From positions 186,001 through 250,000 of the forward strand of contig NZ_APNL01000004.1 of the NCBI RefSeq assembly GCF_040361435.1: DNA of 64,000 bases, given 5' to 3'. The notes under the pieces are model-generated. The model saw only the letters and a program-made list of their open reading frames with translations, was not told the DNA's origin and ran no database searches. Numbering within the stretch: position 1 is the first letter of the stretch; every line of letters starts with the position of its first letter. The position numbers were made by a program, and so were the translations under genes. Below, one piece after another: positions 8,546 to 21,496 of this stretch. This DNA is from Salinisphaera sp002433465. Its GTDB lineage: Bacteria > Pseudomonadota > Gammaproteobacteria > Nevskiales > Salinisphaeraceae.

Positions 8546-8843
8546 AACACTCAAGGACTCGGCCGAGTCGAGCTTCGACTCGGCCGCTTTGCGCGTGGAA
8601 AACGTGCATCGCCTGATCGGCGGTTACGTCGGCGCGAGGGCGCGGCGTTTGCGTGGCCAGACAAAGTCCGAAGCGACACCGGCGAAAAGCCCTGACGACG
8701 TCAGCATCTACGATGTGATTCGCGGCGTGAACCGGGAAATCGGAGAGTTCGGCACCGATATGTTCGAGATCATCGACGATGCCCGTGCCCGTCGCGAGGC
8801 AGAAAAGCAGGCGTCCTCGAAGTCGTCGGACCGCGACGACTGA
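8517..8843 (+). CDS. Hypothetical protein, third gene of the desaturase operon
   Basis: I do not recognise this family. It codes for 108 aa (104 if translation starts at the ATG at 8529). It begins inside the end of desB in another frame, which suggests translational coupling. The protein is charged, with an N-terminal amphipathic helix, the segment VHRLIGGYVGARARRLRG, and a second helix around SIYDVIRGVNREIGEFG. The C-terminus is rich in Lys, Ser and Asp. No signal peptide or membrane span. Position suggests a link to membrane lipid desaturation, but no function can be given. Confidence 0.6.
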   Translation: MRRFMLKLLETLKDSAESSFDSAALRVENVHRLIGGYVGARARRLRGQTKSEATPAKSPDDVSIYDVIRGVNREIGEFGTDMFEIIDDARARREAEKQASSKSSDRDD

Positions 8844-9040
8844 TCGTCAAGCAGAGGCCCAGGCGTGCGGCTTCGGCGTAGATTGCGCGGCGTTGGCGGC
8901 GACTGTCTCGCGGCGCGCCGTTTGAACACGTCGGCGGGCCACGCCGAAAAGCGCAACCAAAGGGTGAGCGCTTTTCGGTTCGCGGTGCTGCATGCGAACG
9001 CGTAAAATCGCCCGCCAGTGATAGCCGAGCGGGAACCCCA

Positions 9041-12514
<3,474 letters not shown>

Positions 12515-12549
12515 GCCGTCTCAGAGGGCGGGGCCGGGGCAGACGCGCG

Positions 12550-14163
12550 TCAGCCGGTGGCGTCTTCGGAATGAAGCTGGCGAGGCAGCGCCTCCGGATA
12601 GTAGGCATACAACCAGGTTTCGGCGATCTGGCGATCGCCGTAGCGTAGCGTTGCCTGAAGATCGACCGGGGTATTGTCGGGTGGCAGGGCGCCTTTCCAG
12701 TCGAAGAATACCCGCCAGCGGCCGGTTTGCTCGACATGCTGGACATAGGGATTCTCGATCCGCCCGTGGCTGGCATGCACGCTCGGCTGCGGCGGGTCGT
12801 CGTCGCTAAGCTCGTCGAGTGTGTCGCCCGCGAAATCGATGACGAACTTGCGCGCCAGCACCGACTGGTCTTCATAGGTGCCCGGGGCGCCGGCCCGGCC
12901 CGTGCGTGTGGCCATGACCCGGGCCAGGGCCGGCGGATCGGGCTGATCGGCGCCCCAGTACAGGCGGTAGTCGAAATGCCACGCGTGGCCCGCTGCGGCC
13001 TTGCCCGCCGGTACCCAGAAAACGTTGATGTTGTCGTAGACCTCTTCGTCCGTGGGCAGTTCGAGCAGGCCGACATGACCACGGCCCCAGTCGTGCAGCG
13101 GCTCGACCCAGAGGCTGGGGCGGTTTTCGAAGGCGACGTCCGGATCCTGATAGTGATCGAACACGCGATCGCGCTGGAGCAGGCCAAAGCCTTTCGGACT
13201 GTTGTCCTGAAAAGCGCTGTACTGGCTGCGCGGAGGATTCACCAGGGCACGCCAGAGTCGCTGGTTGTCGCCGGTGGTCATAGCAAGCCCGTCGCTGTCG
13301 TGTATTTCCGGGCGCCAGTCGACGCCGCGGCGGGCGTTGGTTTCGGAAAACCAGAACATGCTGGTCAAAGGGGCAATGCCCAGGCGCTGGACATCGCGAC
13401 GCTGGAACAGCCGGGTCTCGATATCAAGGATCACGTCGTTCGGCCGGCTCAGCACGATGCGATACGCGCCCGTGACGTGCTCGCCTTCGAGCAGCGCACA
13501 GATCGTAATGGTCATCGCGTTCGGCTCCGGTTTTATCAGCCAGTACTGGCTGAAGTCGGGAAACGCCTCGTCATTGCCGTAGCCGGTATCGACCGCCACG
13601 CCTCGGGCCGACAGGCCATACTGATCAAGGCCGCCCGGGCTGCGAAAGTAGCTGGCGCCCTTGAACGCCAGCCATTCGCCGGCTGGATCGCCGCGGCCGA
13701 GCATGCGAAAGCCCGAGAACCCGAGATCGGCCGGCAGGCGTTCGGCCAGCGCCGGGTCGTCGTAGCGAAACAGATCGCTGTCGTAGGCAATACGTCGGCT
13801 GCGGCCGGACTCGACCACATGGATCGCCACCGGCGTGCGGGCGTTCTGGTCCAGATGGAAAAATTCGACCGTAACCGGCGTCGCGGCATCGGCCCAGAGT
13901 GCGACCTCCTTGCGGGTATGAATACCCATGAAGGCTTCATAGCCGATCTCGTCCAGCAGCTGCCCATAGCGCTCTTCGGGCGCGTGATACGGCTGCTGCG
14001 ACAGGGCGCGTGCATGCGCAACCAGGGCCTCGAAATCGAAGGCTTCGCCGTCAGCGGGCAGCGCCGCCACGGGGTCGGCCCCGGCCCAGGCTGGCAAAAA
14101 AGAAACGCCTGCGAGTGCCGTTGCCGACACAAGCAGGCGTCTTCTGCTGCGATCAATTGTCAT
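12550..14163 (-). CDS. opgD: Glucan biosynthesis protein D, Tat-exported
   Basis: Periplasmic protein for osmoregulated periplasmic glucan synthesis (OpgD/OpgG family), acting on the glucan backbone made by OpgH. The N-terminus RSRRRLLVSATALAGVSFL is a twin-arginine signal, which distinguishes OpgD from Sec-exported OpgG. The family segments FDFEALVAHARALS, GASYFRSPGG and FWFSETNARRGVDWRPEIHD are clear. Length 537 aa fits. It lies 35 bp downstream of rpoH on the same strand and could share its transcript. Osmoadaptation links it loosely to the convergent MscK-type channel next door. No opgH is seen here. Confidence 0.9.
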   Translation of the reverse strand: MTIDRSRRRLLVSATALAGVSFLPAWAGADPVAALPADGEAFDFEALVAHARALSQQPYHAPEERYGQLLDEIGYEAFMGIHTRKEVALWADAATPVTVEFFHLDQNARTPVAIHVVESGRSRRIAYDSDLFRYDDPALAERLPADLGFSGFRMLGRGDPAGEWLAFKGASYFRSPGGLDQYGLSARGVAVDTGYGNDEAFPDFSQYWLIKPEPNAMTITICALLEGEHVTGAYRIVLSRPNDVILDIETRLFQRRDVQRLGIAPLTSMFWFSETNARRGVDWRPEIHDSDGLAMTTGDNQRLWRALVNPPRSQYSAFQDNSPKGFGLLQRDRVFDHYQDPDVAFENRPSLWVEPLHDWGRGHVGLLELPTDEEVYDNINVFWVPAGKAAAGHAWHFDYRLYWGADQPDPPALARVMATRTGRAGAPGTYEDQSVLARKFVIDFAGDTLDELSDDDPPQPSVHASHGRIENPYVQHVEQTGRWRVFFDWKGALPPDNTPVDLQATLRYGDRQIAETWLYAYYPEALPRQLHSEDATG

Positions 14164-14198
14164 GCGTGCGGGCCCGGCACGAAGGCCGTATCGGGCAA

Positions 14199-15077
14199 CT
14201 AGGCCGCAGTGACCATCGCGCCCCGTAGCTTCTTGATTGCCGCCACCTCGAGCTGGCGGATACGCTCGGCCGAGACCTGGTACTTGTCGCCAAGCTCCTG
14301 CAGGCCGATCTTGCCGTCTTCCCGCAGCCAGCGGCTTTCGAGAATGTCCCGGCTACGATCGTCGAGCTGGGTCATGGCGCGCGACAGATTTGCGTGCTGG
14401 TAGGTCTGCCAGTCGCCGTTCTCGATATCCGAAGCCGGGTCGTAGCCGTCGTCGGCGGCCAGATAGTCCTCGGGCGCGTAGCTGTCTTCATCGTTGGCCG
14501 ACGGCAGCGCGTTGTAGGACGTATCACCGCCCGACAGGCGACGCTCCATCTGCAGCACGGTCTCCGGCTTGACGCCGAGATCGCCGGCCACGGCCTGGAC
14601 TTCCTTGTCGTTCATCCAGCCCAGGCGCTTCTTGGAGCTGCGCAGGTTGAAGAACAGCTTGCGCTGGGCCTTGGTCGTGGCGACCTTGACGATACGCCAG
14701 TTGCGCAGGATGAACTCGTGGATTTCGGCACGAATCCAGTGCACGGCGAAGGAAATCAGGCGTACGCCGACGTCCGGGTCGAAGCGCTTGACTGCCTTCA
14801 TCAGGCCGATGTTGCCTTCCTGGACCAGATCGGCCAGCGGCAGGCCGTAGCCCGAGTAGCCGCGGGCAACGTGTACCACGAAACGCAGGTTGGACAGAAT
14901 CAGCTTCTGGGCCGCCTGGATATCGCCGTCGTCACGCAGCTTGCGCGCGAGCTGCTGCTCGTCGTCGACCTCCAGCACCGGAATACTCGAAACGGCCTGC
15001 AGGTAGGAATCGATACTGCCCGACGAAAGCGTCGGCAGGTTCATCTTTGCGGGGGAAAGAGAGATATCGTTAGCCAT
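14199..15077 (-). CDS. rpoH: RNA polymerase sigma-32 (heat shock) factor
   Basis: Alternative sigma factor for heat-shock genes. Region 2 is seen in NLRFVVHVARGYSGYGLPL, DLVQEGNIGLMKAVKRFDP and the -10 recognition helix around RAEIHEFILRNWRIV. The RpoH-specific box QRKLFFNLR follows directly, and region 4 ends in VSAERIRQLEVAAIKKLR. The start at 15077 is fixed by a near-perfect ribosome site AAGGAGGC (15085-15092); earlier in-frame codons lie upstream of it. The protein is 292 aa. It follows ftsX in the conserved ftsY-ftsE-ftsX-rpoH order, with a 117-bp gap that may hold its own promoters. Confidence 0.96.
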   Translation of the reverse strand: MANDISLSPAKMNLPTLSSGSIDSYLQAVSSIPVLEVDDEQQLARKLRDDGDIQAAQKLILSNLRFVVHVARGYSGYGLPLADLVQEGNIGLMKAVKRFDPDVGVRLISFAVHWIRAEIHEFILRNWRIVKVATTKAQRKLFFNLRSSKKRLGWMNDKEVQAVAGDLGVKPETVLQMERRLSGGDTSYNALPSANDEDSYAPEDYLAADDGYDPASDIENGDWQTYQHANLSRAMTQLDDRSRDILESRWLREDGKIGLQELGDKYQVSAERIRQLEVAAIKKLRGAMVTAA

Positions 15078-15194
15078 GTGCAAAGCCTCCTTGGGACTTT
15101 TGCGTATTACAGCCAGTCTAGCAAAAATTGGCGGCTGTTGATGCTGCAATCATAGGAATGACGTTAAGACCTCGGCGCAAACGTTAGGTTCCCT

Positions 15195-16190
15195 CTATCG
15201 CGGCTCAATTGCCGCCAGACGGCGGTTCACGGTGAGCACACAGCCCAGCCAGCCGAGGGCCACGCCGATGCCGAGCAGCATCAGCACGCCATCGAAGCCC
15301 AGTCCGTGCACCGCCATGGCGCCGTCGTAGGAGCGGGTGAGTGCGCCCAGCGGCTGGGCCAGGGCAAGAAAACAGATGCCCAGCAGCACCAGTGCCAGCA
15401 CGGCGCCGATCAGCCCGTACCAGAAGCCGCTGTAGAGAAACGGCCGCCGAATGAAGGCATCCGAGGCGCCAAGCAGTTTCATGACCTCGATCTCCTCGCG
15501 CCGGTTTTCGATATCCAGCCGAATGGTGTTGCCAACGATGAACAGCACTGCCGCCGACAGCAGCAGGCCGATCACCCAGGCCGATCGCTCGATCACGGAC
15601 AGAATGGCATACAGGCGCTCGAGCCACGCCTGATCGAGTTCCGCGCGGGCCACGCCGGGTTCGTCCTCAAGCGATACCAGCAGTGCGCCGATCTCGGCGC
15701 GCGACATATCCGAACGCGGATTGATGGTGATCACGGCCGGTAGCGGGTTGTCCTCGAGCGCATCCAGGGCCGCGCCGAAGCCGGACGACTCTCGAAATTG
15801 CTCCAGGCCCGCCTGGGCGGATATATAGGTACTGGCATCGACATCGTCGCGCGCGCCCAGTCGCTCGGCCAGGGCCTGCCCGTCGCTGATCGACAGATCG
15901 TCCTGCAGATACAGCGATGCCTGTACCGCGCGATGCCAGCTCTGGGAGAGCGTGTCGAGGTTGCTCATCAGCACGTACAGCCCGGCCGGCAGGGCCAGGG
16001 CAATACCGATGACGGTGGCCGTGAGCAGGCTTGCCAGCCAGCGCCGGTAAAGCCGGCCGAGGCTTTCGATCAGACAGCGCGCATGCGAACTCATCCATCC
16101 CTGTGCCGGTGCGGCCAGGGTGCTGGGCAGGCTGCGCCGGCGGTTGCTCTGGGCCGCGCTGCGGGTCGGTTGGTCGCTGCTGCGTGCCAT
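15195..16190 (-). CDS. ftsX: Cell division protein FtsX
   Basis: Integral membrane partner of FtsE. The complex sits at the divisome and controls cell-wall amidase activation. It has a cytoplasmic basic N-terminus, a first membrane span around SLLTATVIGIALALPAGLYV, a periplasmic domain, then three C-terminal spans with the FtsX-type segment DIENRREEIEVMKLLGAS. The start at 16190 lies 4 bp after the ftsE stop, indicating translational coupling; a longer frame would run back into ftsE. 331 aa, close to the family norm. Confidence 0.93.
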   Translation of the reverse strand: MARSSDQPTRSAAQSNRRRSLPSTLAAPAQGWMSSHARCLIESLGRLYRRWLASLLTATVIGIALALPAGLYVLMSNLDTLSQSWHRAVQASLYLQDDLSISDGQALAERLGARDDVDASTYISAQAGLEQFRESSGFGAALDALEDNPLPAVITINPRSDMSRAEIGALLVSLEDEPGVARAELDQAWLERLYAILSVIERSAWVIGLLLSAAVLFIVGNTIRLDIENRREEIEVMKLLGASDAFIRRPFLYSGFWYGLIGAVLALVLLGICFLALAQPLGALTRSYDGAMAVHGLGFDGVLMLLGIGVALGWLGCVLTVNRRLAAIEPR

Positions 16191-16194
16191 GGGG

Positions 16195-16860
16195 CTAGCC
16201 GTCCTCCAGGTGACCGTGATCCAGGCGAATCCGGCGATGGCCCATGCGTTCGACCAGGTCGATGGCATGGGTGGCGATCATGATGCTGGTGCCGGCCTCG
16301 TTCAGGCGCATGAACAGGCGCATGATGTCGGCCGACAGAGCGGGGTCCAGATTGCCGGTCGGCTCGTCGGCGAGCAGCAGATAGGGCCGGTCGACCACGG
16401 CGCGGGCGATGCCCACCCGTTGCTGTTCGCCGCCGGAAAGCGTGATCGGGAACTTGCGCTCGTGCGAGAGCAGGCCGACCGTGTCGAGCGCGGCTCGCAC
16501 CCGCCGTGCGATATCGGCACGGCCCAGGCCGCGAATGACCAGCGGCAGCGCCACGTTGTCGAATACGGTGCGATCGAACAACAGATTGTAGTTCTGAAAG
16601 ATCAGGCCCAGACGCTGACGATAGCGCGGGATCTGACGACGCTTGACCGCCGCCAGGTTGGTACCGTTGATCACCACCTGGCCACGCGTCGGACGCTCGA
16701 TCAGGCCGATGAGTTTCATCAGCGTCGATTTGCCGGCCCCGGAATGGCCGGTCAGAAACGCCATCTCGCCGCGCTCCAGATGCAGCGATATGCCATCGAG
16801 CGCGATCTTGCCGCCGGGATAGCGTTTGACGACGTTTTTGAAGGCGACGATATCGGTCAT
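16195..16860 (-). CDS. ftsE: Cell division ATP-binding protein FtsE
   Basis: ABC-type ATPase that works with FtsX at the septum. Walker A is GHSGAGKST, the signature is LSGGEQQRVGIARA, and Walker B is LLLADEPTGNLD, followed by the switch histidine in IATHAIDL. 221 aa, the usual length. It lies 19 bp after ftsY and 4 bp before ftsX in one operon. Divisome energy coupling is established for the family. Confidence 0.96.
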   Translation of the reverse strand: MTDIVAFKNVVKRYPGGKIALDGISLHLERGEMAFLTGHSGAGKSTLMKLIGLIERPTRGQVVINGTNLAAVKRRQIPRYRQRLGLIFQNYNLLFDRTVFDNVALPLVIRGLGRADIARRVRAALDTVGLLSHERKFPITLSGGEQQRVGIARAVVDRPYLLLADEPTGNLDPALSADIMRLFMRLNEAGTSIMIATHAIDLVERMGHRRIRLDHGHLEDG

Positions 16861-16879
16861 GGGCGAAACACGGGCAGCG

Positions 16880-17848
16880 CTACTTGCTGCGATCGAACAG
16901 GGCGTCCATGAAGTGCTCGGATTCGAACACCCCCAGATCCTCGACTTTCTCGCCGATGCCGATGAAACGCAACGGCAGCCCCAGACGCTTGGCGATCGCG
17001 AACACGATGCCGCCCGAGGCGGTGCCGTCGAGTTTGGTGATGGTAATGCCGGTCAGGCCGACCGCTTCATGGAAGGCGACCGCCTGCTGCAACGCATTGC
17101 CGCCGGTGGTGGCATCCACCACCAGCATGACCTCGTGCGGGGCGAATTCGTCCTGTTTGCCCAGCACACGCTTGATCTTCTTGAGCTCGTCCATGAGGTG
17201 GCCCTGCGTATGCAGGCGTCCGGCCGTATCCGCGATCAATACGTCGATACCGCGCGCCTTGGCGCGCGCGAACGCGTCGAACACCACCGAAGCCGAGTCC
17301 GCGCCGCTGCCCTGGGCGACCACCGGCACATGGTTGCGCTCGCCCCAGCCCTGCAACTGTTCGACCGCCGCCGCGCGAAAGGTATCGCCGGCGGCGAGCA
17401 TCACCGACTGGCCGGCGTCCTGGAATTTCTTGGCCAGCTTGCCGATGGTGGTGGTCTTGCCCACGCCGTTGACGCCCACCATGAGGATCACGAACGGGCG
17501 CGTGTGCTCGGGAATGGTCAGCGGCTCTTCGCAGGGGGTGAGAATCGCGCCCAGGTGTTCGCGCAGCGCCTTGCCCAGATCCTTGCCGGTACGCAGGCGC
17601 CCGCCGTCGAACATCACCTGCAGGCGGTGCATGACCTGACCGGTGGCCTCGACGCCGACATCGGCCAGCAGCAGCTGGGTTTCGAGTTCGTCGAGCGCGT
17701 CCTGGTCGACGGTTTCGCCGGGCAGCAGATTGCGCAGGTCGTAGGTCAGCCACGAGTCGCCCTTGTTGAGGCTGGCTCGCATACGGGTGAAAAAGCCCGG
17801 TTGCTTGAGTTTGGAGGACTTGCGCGCCTTGGGATCGACGTTGGCCAT
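16880..17848 (-). CDS. ftsY: Signal recognition particle receptor FtsY
   Basis: GTPase receptor that docks the SRP-ribosome complex at the membrane for co-translational insertion. The NG domain is complete: G1 VGVNGVGKTTTIGKLA, the AAGDTFRAAAVEQL element, DTAGRLHT and the guanine motif TKLDGTASGG. The start at 17848 (MANVDPKARK) gives 322 aa. It lacks the long acidic A domain of E. coli FtsY and has only a short basic leader, which is common in other gammaproteobacteria. First gene of the ftsYEX-rpoH group. Confidence 0.95.
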   Translation of the reverse strand: MANVDPKARKSSKLKQPGFFTRMRASLNKGDSWLTYDLRNLLPGETVDQDALDELETQLLLADVGVEATGQVMHRLQVMFDGGRLRTGKDLGKALREHLGAILTPCEEPLTIPEHTRPFVILMVGVNGVGKTTTIGKLAKKFQDAGQSVMLAAGDTFRAAAVEQLQGWGERNHVPVVAQGSGADSASVVFDAFARAKARGIDVLIADTAGRLHTQGHLMDELKKIKRVLGKQDEFAPHEVMLVVDATTGGNALQQAVAFHEAVGLTGITITKLDGTASGGIVFAIAKRLGLPLRFIGIGEKVEDLGVFESEHFMDALFDRSK

Positions 17849-17923
17849 GGAGAATGCGCTGCTTGGGCTGTGAAACGTGGACGAAACGCTGCACGCAATC
17901 GCTGCGAACAACGACGGCGCAGG

Positions 17924-19969
17924 TTACGGATCGGGCGTTACTTTAGCATCGCCCGCGGCTCGGGGCGTGTCGATGAGTACGATCGTGTCTTCATCGGTTT
18001 TGACGACCCGTGACTCTACGCCGGCCGCGTCGAGATCGGCGACCAGGGCGGCCTGGGCCGCGGCATAGCGATGCTGGTCGGCCGCGGTGGCGAGTAGGTG
18101 AAAGCGCTGGGTGACACGCTGGATATCGGTCATACCCACCCACAGGGGCCGCCGGTCGGAGTCCCGCTCGCGCCCGGTCGGCCAGAGCCGCAGAACCCGG
18201 CGGCTGTGCTGCGTATCGGGCGCGTCGTGTACCAGCGTCAGCGTCGGCTGTCGCCCCTCGTGGATACGCGGTAGCACCGCCAACTGCCGGATATCGCTAT
18301 CGCTGACCAGCCAGTGCAACGGCTGGCTCATGCCCAGTGCGGGCGCGGGCTGCCAGCCGGCCTTGCCGAGCAGGCGGCGAAGTTCCGGCGCATGCGCGGC
18401 CACTTGCACATTCAGGGGCGCGCTGTCGCGTCCGGCAATATCCTTGATACGGGCCTCAAGCTGGTGATACCCGTCGATATCCCAGCGCGCCACCAGATCG
18501 GGGGTGCGTTGGGCTTCGGCCTTGGCCCAGGCGCGATAGGTGGTATCCGGCAGAATGCCGGCGACCACCGCGATCATGCCAAAGCCGGCGAGCACGGTAA
18601 GTACCGGCGCACCGCCGACGCGTGCCGGGCGCTGGCGGCGATAGCTGAGCACCAGCATGTTCAGCCAGACGAAGGCGATCGCCAGTCCGATGAGCAGATC
18701 GCTGGCCCAGTCCAGGCCCAGATAGAGGCGTGCCAGGGCCAGCAGCACCACGCCGGCCACGGTCAGCGAGTGATAGTAGGGCCGTGCGGTCAACGGCTGG
18801 CCGGCCGCAATCATGAGCCCGGCCATGCCGTAGACGGTGGCACAGAGGATGAGATCCTGACCGCCGCCGGCCAGAAACAGCGGGTCGGTTGCATCGCCGT
18901 GGAAATAATCGCTGGGGGCCGGAATGGCCAGCCACCAGCGCAGCCCCAGCGTGACCAGCGCCGAAAAGCCCAGTGCCACGACCCAGTGGGTGGCCGCACG
19001 GCCGTTGCCCATCACCGCGAGCACCGCCGCCAGTACCATCGCGAAAGGCACATAGATCAGTGGCGAACCCATCTGCGCGATGGCAAAGGCGATCTGGTCG
19101 GATATCGGTGTCTGCAGGCTCTGAACGATGTAGAAAGCCAGCGCATCGAAGCGGCCGGGGTAGACCGGGCGTTGCCAGCCCCACATCAGCAGATAGGCCA
19201 GGGCGGTCGCCAAAAGCAACACGCCGGCGCCGATTGCCAGGGCCGGGATCTCGGGCTGGCGCGGGTCGGCCAGGGCGTTGCCCAGGCGCCCGCGTCGTCG
19301 ATGGCGCCGGCTCCAGGCAAGCAGCCGGCCGGCGTAGCGATGCAGGGCCACACGACCGGCGACCAGCACGAAGCGTACGCCGACGGTGGTGATCCACACG
19401 ATGGCGACCACCGCAACCAGCAGGATCGCCAGGCGCGTGGCGACCTGGGCAGCCAGATCCAGCGATGCGCCGAACACCACGCCCGGCAGGATATAGCAGG
19501 GCGCCCAGATCGCGGTCGCGATCAGGTCCATGATTACGAAGCGGGTCGTCGACAGCCCTGCCGCGCCTGCCACGGTGGGCACCACCGGACGCAGCGCGCC
19601 GATCAGTCGCCCCATGATGATGGCTTTGCCGCCATGATCGGCCAGAAAACGTTCGCCGCGTGCCACCAACGTCGGGGCACGCGCGAAGCCGGGCAGGGAC
19701 GATATCCGCCCGCGATAGCGTCGGCCGAGGGCGAAACTGGTGCCGTCGCCCACCAGCGTGCCGATGATGGCCACCGCGAAGGTGGCGCCCAGCGGCAACA
19801 GATTGGCGCCGATCAGGGCGCCGAAGGCGAACATGAACAGCGCGCCGGGCACCAGCAGGCCAAACAGAAACAGCGACTCGCCGAGAGCAACTGCAAAAAC
19901 CAGTGCAAGTGCGGCCAGCGGATGGGCCTGCACCCAGGCAAGCAGGGCGGCAAACAACTCGTGCCCCAT
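17924..19969 (-). CDS. DedA / PAP2-like / LssY C-terminal fusion membrane protein
   Basis: Three modules in one 681-aa protein. Residues 1-200 are a DedA transporter-like domain (GESLFLFGLLVPGALF and GRLIGALRPVVPTVAGAAG). About 235-450 is a multi-span PAP2-type acid phosphatase domain. About 490-650 matches the LssY C-terminal domain. DedA members move undecaprenyl phosphate or other phospholipids; PAP2 enzymes dephosphorylate lipid phosphates. Here the PAP2 motifs are degenerate: the KX6RP motif reads R344...A351-P352, the PSGH loop reads GGGQ (Gln371), and the nucleophile His is Asp420 in ARLYLGLDWASD. It may be an inactive, lipid-binding version. It lies 75 bp upstream of ftsY on the same strand. 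Confidence 0.85.
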   Translation of the reverse strand: MGHELFAALLAWVQAHPLAALALVFAVALGESLFLFGLLVPGALFMFAFGALIGANLLPLGATFAVAIIGTLVGDGTSFALGRRYRGRISSLPGFARAPTLVARGERFLADHGGKAIIMGRLIGALRPVVPTVAGAAGLSTTRFVIMDLIATAIWAPCYILPGVVFGASLDLAAQVATRLAILLVAVVAIVWITTVGVRFVLVAGRVALHRYAGRLLAWSRRHRRRGRLGNALADPRQPEIPALAIGAGVLLLATALAYLLMWGWQRPVYPGRFDALAFYIVQSLQTPISDQIAFAIAQMGSPLIYVPFAMVLAAVLAVMGNGRAATHWVVALGFSALVTLGLRWWLAIPAPSDYFHGDATDPLFLAGGGQDLILCATVYGMAGLMIAAGQPLTARPYYHSLTVAGVVLLALARLYLGLDWASDLLIGLAIAFVWLNMLVLSYRRQRPARVGGAPVLTVLAGFGMIAVVAGILPDTTYRAWAKAEAQRTPDLVARWDIDGYHQLEARIKDIAGRDSAPLNVQVAAHAPELRRLLGKAGWQPAPALGMSQPLHWLVSDSDIRQLAVLPRIHEGRQPTLTLVHDAPDTQHSRRVLRLWPTGRERDSDRRPLWVGMTDIQRVTQRFHLLATAADQHRYAAAQAALVADLDAAGVESRVVKTDEDTIVLIDTPRAAGDAKVTPDP

Positions 19970-20016
19970 GCGTCAGCCCCGGCCAGCCGAGCGCAAAAAA
20001 CCGTCCCTTATAGTTC

Positions 20017-20043
20017 GCGACCGGCCAATCGGCGGCCGGTCGC
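20017..20043. repeat. 10-bp inverted repeat between hemL and the DedA fusion gene
   Basis: GCGACCGGCC and GGCCGGTCGC are perfect inverted arms around a 7-base loop. On the - strand a run of six T (19995-20000) follows, but 16 bases beyond the stem, so it is at best an imperfect terminator for hemL. A regulatory or transcript-end hairpin is possible. Confidence 0.4.
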
Positions 20044-20131
20044 CGGCTCGCCTGTGCCTGGGCTGTGCCGGTTTATAGACGGCCGTTAACCAGGCAGCGC
20101 CCATGCGCGACATTTCAGGATGCCGGCCCGT

Positions 20132-21454
20132 TCAATCGCGCGCGAGCGCGGCGAACGCTGCATCGGCCGCATCCAGGGTACGCGCGATCGCAACGTTGTC
20201 ATGGGCATGCGAGATGAAGGCCGCCTCGAACGCCGACGGGGCCAGATATACGCCGTGATCGAGCATTTCGTGGAAGAAACGCGAGAAGGCGTCGGTATTG
20301 CAGGCGGCCACGTCGTCGAAGCGGCTGACCTGCTTGGCGTCGGTGAAGAACATGCCGAACATGGCCCCGACGCGTTGGGTCATGAACGGGATGCCGTGCT
20401 TGGCCGCACGTTCGTCGAGGCCGGCGAGCAGCGTGTCCAGCTGCGGCTCGATGGCATTGTGGACGGCGCCGTCCTTGAGTCGCGACAGCGTGGCGATACC
20501 GGCGGCCATGCCGAGCGGATGGCCGCTCAGCGTGCCGGCCTGATAGACCGGACCGGTCGGTGCCAGGGTTTCCATGACCTTGGTCGGGCCGCCGACCGCG
20601 CCCACGGGCATGCCGCCGCCCACGATCTTGCCCAGCGCGGTCACGTCCGGGGTGACGCCGAAATGTGCCTGGGCACAGCCGGGATGCACGCGAAAGCCGG
20701 TCATGACCTCGTCGAAGATCAGCAGCGCGCCGTAGCGATCGCACAGTTCGCGCAGGCCTTCGAGAAAGCCTTCGGCCGGCGGCACGCAGTTCATGTTGCC
20801 GGCGACCGGCTCGACCATCACGCAGGCGATATCGTCGCCGTGCGCATCGAATGCCTGTACGACCGAATCCAGATCGTTATAGGTCGCCGACAGGGTGTCT
20901 TCGACCACCGCCTGGGGCACGCCCGGCGAGCCGGGAATGCCGAGCGTGAGTGCGCCGGAACCGGCATCCACCAGCAGGGCATCGACGTGGCCGTGGTAGT
21001 TGCCCTTGAATTTGAGGATCTTCTTGCGGCCGGTATAGCCGCGCGCCAGGCGCAGGGCGGTCATGGCGGCTTCGGTGCCGGAGTTGACCATGCGTACCGA
21101 CTCGATCGAGTCGACCATGGAACACACCAGTTCCGCGAGTTCGGTTTCCAGACCGGTGGGCGCGCCGAAGGACAGCCCCTTGGCCGCCTGCTTTTGTACC
21201 GCGTCGACCACGTCGGGATGGGCATGGCCGAGAATCATGGGCCCGAACGAGCCTACATAGTCGACGTACTCATTGCCGTCGACGTCGTAGATATAGGCGC
21301 CTCTGGCGCGCTCGATGAAGGCGGGGGTGCCGCCGACGCCGGCAAAGGCGCGCACCGGCGAATTCACGCCCCCGGGCGTTACCCGCGAGGCGCGTTCGAA
21401 CAGTTGGGCTGAACGCGGACCGGGGCGCTGCCACTGTGTCTCGGATGCGCTCAT
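20132..21454 (-). CDS. hemL: Glutamate-1-semialdehyde 2,1-aminomutase
   Basis: PLP enzyme that converts glutamate-1-semialdehyde to 5-aminolevulinate in the C5 heme pathway. Seen: RVTPGGVNSPVRAF at the N-terminus, the substrate loop NSGTEAAMTALRLAR, the PLP aspartate in LIFDEVMTGFRV and the Schiff-base lysine in LGKIVGGGMPVGAVGG. 440 aa, slightly longer than the usual 426. It follows thiE after 42 bp in the thiD-thiE-hemL order common in gammaproteobacteria; the thiamine and heme genes are probably co-transcribed. Confidence 0.96.
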   Translation of the reverse strand: MSASETQWQRPGPRSAQLFERASRVTPGGVNSPVRAFAGVGGTPAFIERARGAYIYDVDGNEYVDYVGSFGPMILGHAHPDVVDAVQKQAAKGLSFGAPTGLETELAELVCSMVDSIESVRMVNSGTEAAMTALRLARGYTGRKKILKFKGNYHGHVDALLVDAGSGALTLGIPGSPGVPQAVVEDTLSATYNDLDSVVQAFDAHGDDIACVMVEPVAGNMNCVPPAEGFLEGLRELCDRYGALLIFDEVMTGFRVHPGCAQAHFGVTPDVTALGKIVGGGMPVGAVGGPTKVMETLAPTGPVYQAGTLSGHPLGMAAGIATLSRLKDGAVHNAIEPQLDTLLAGLDERAAKHGIPFMTQRVGAMFGMFFTDAKQVSRFDDVAACNTDAFSRFFHEMLDHGVYLAPSAFEAAFISHAHDNVAIARTLDAADAAFAALARD

Positions 21455-21496
21455 CGAAAATACTCCTGCGAAGATTGAACCATGCGAGCTGACCGG

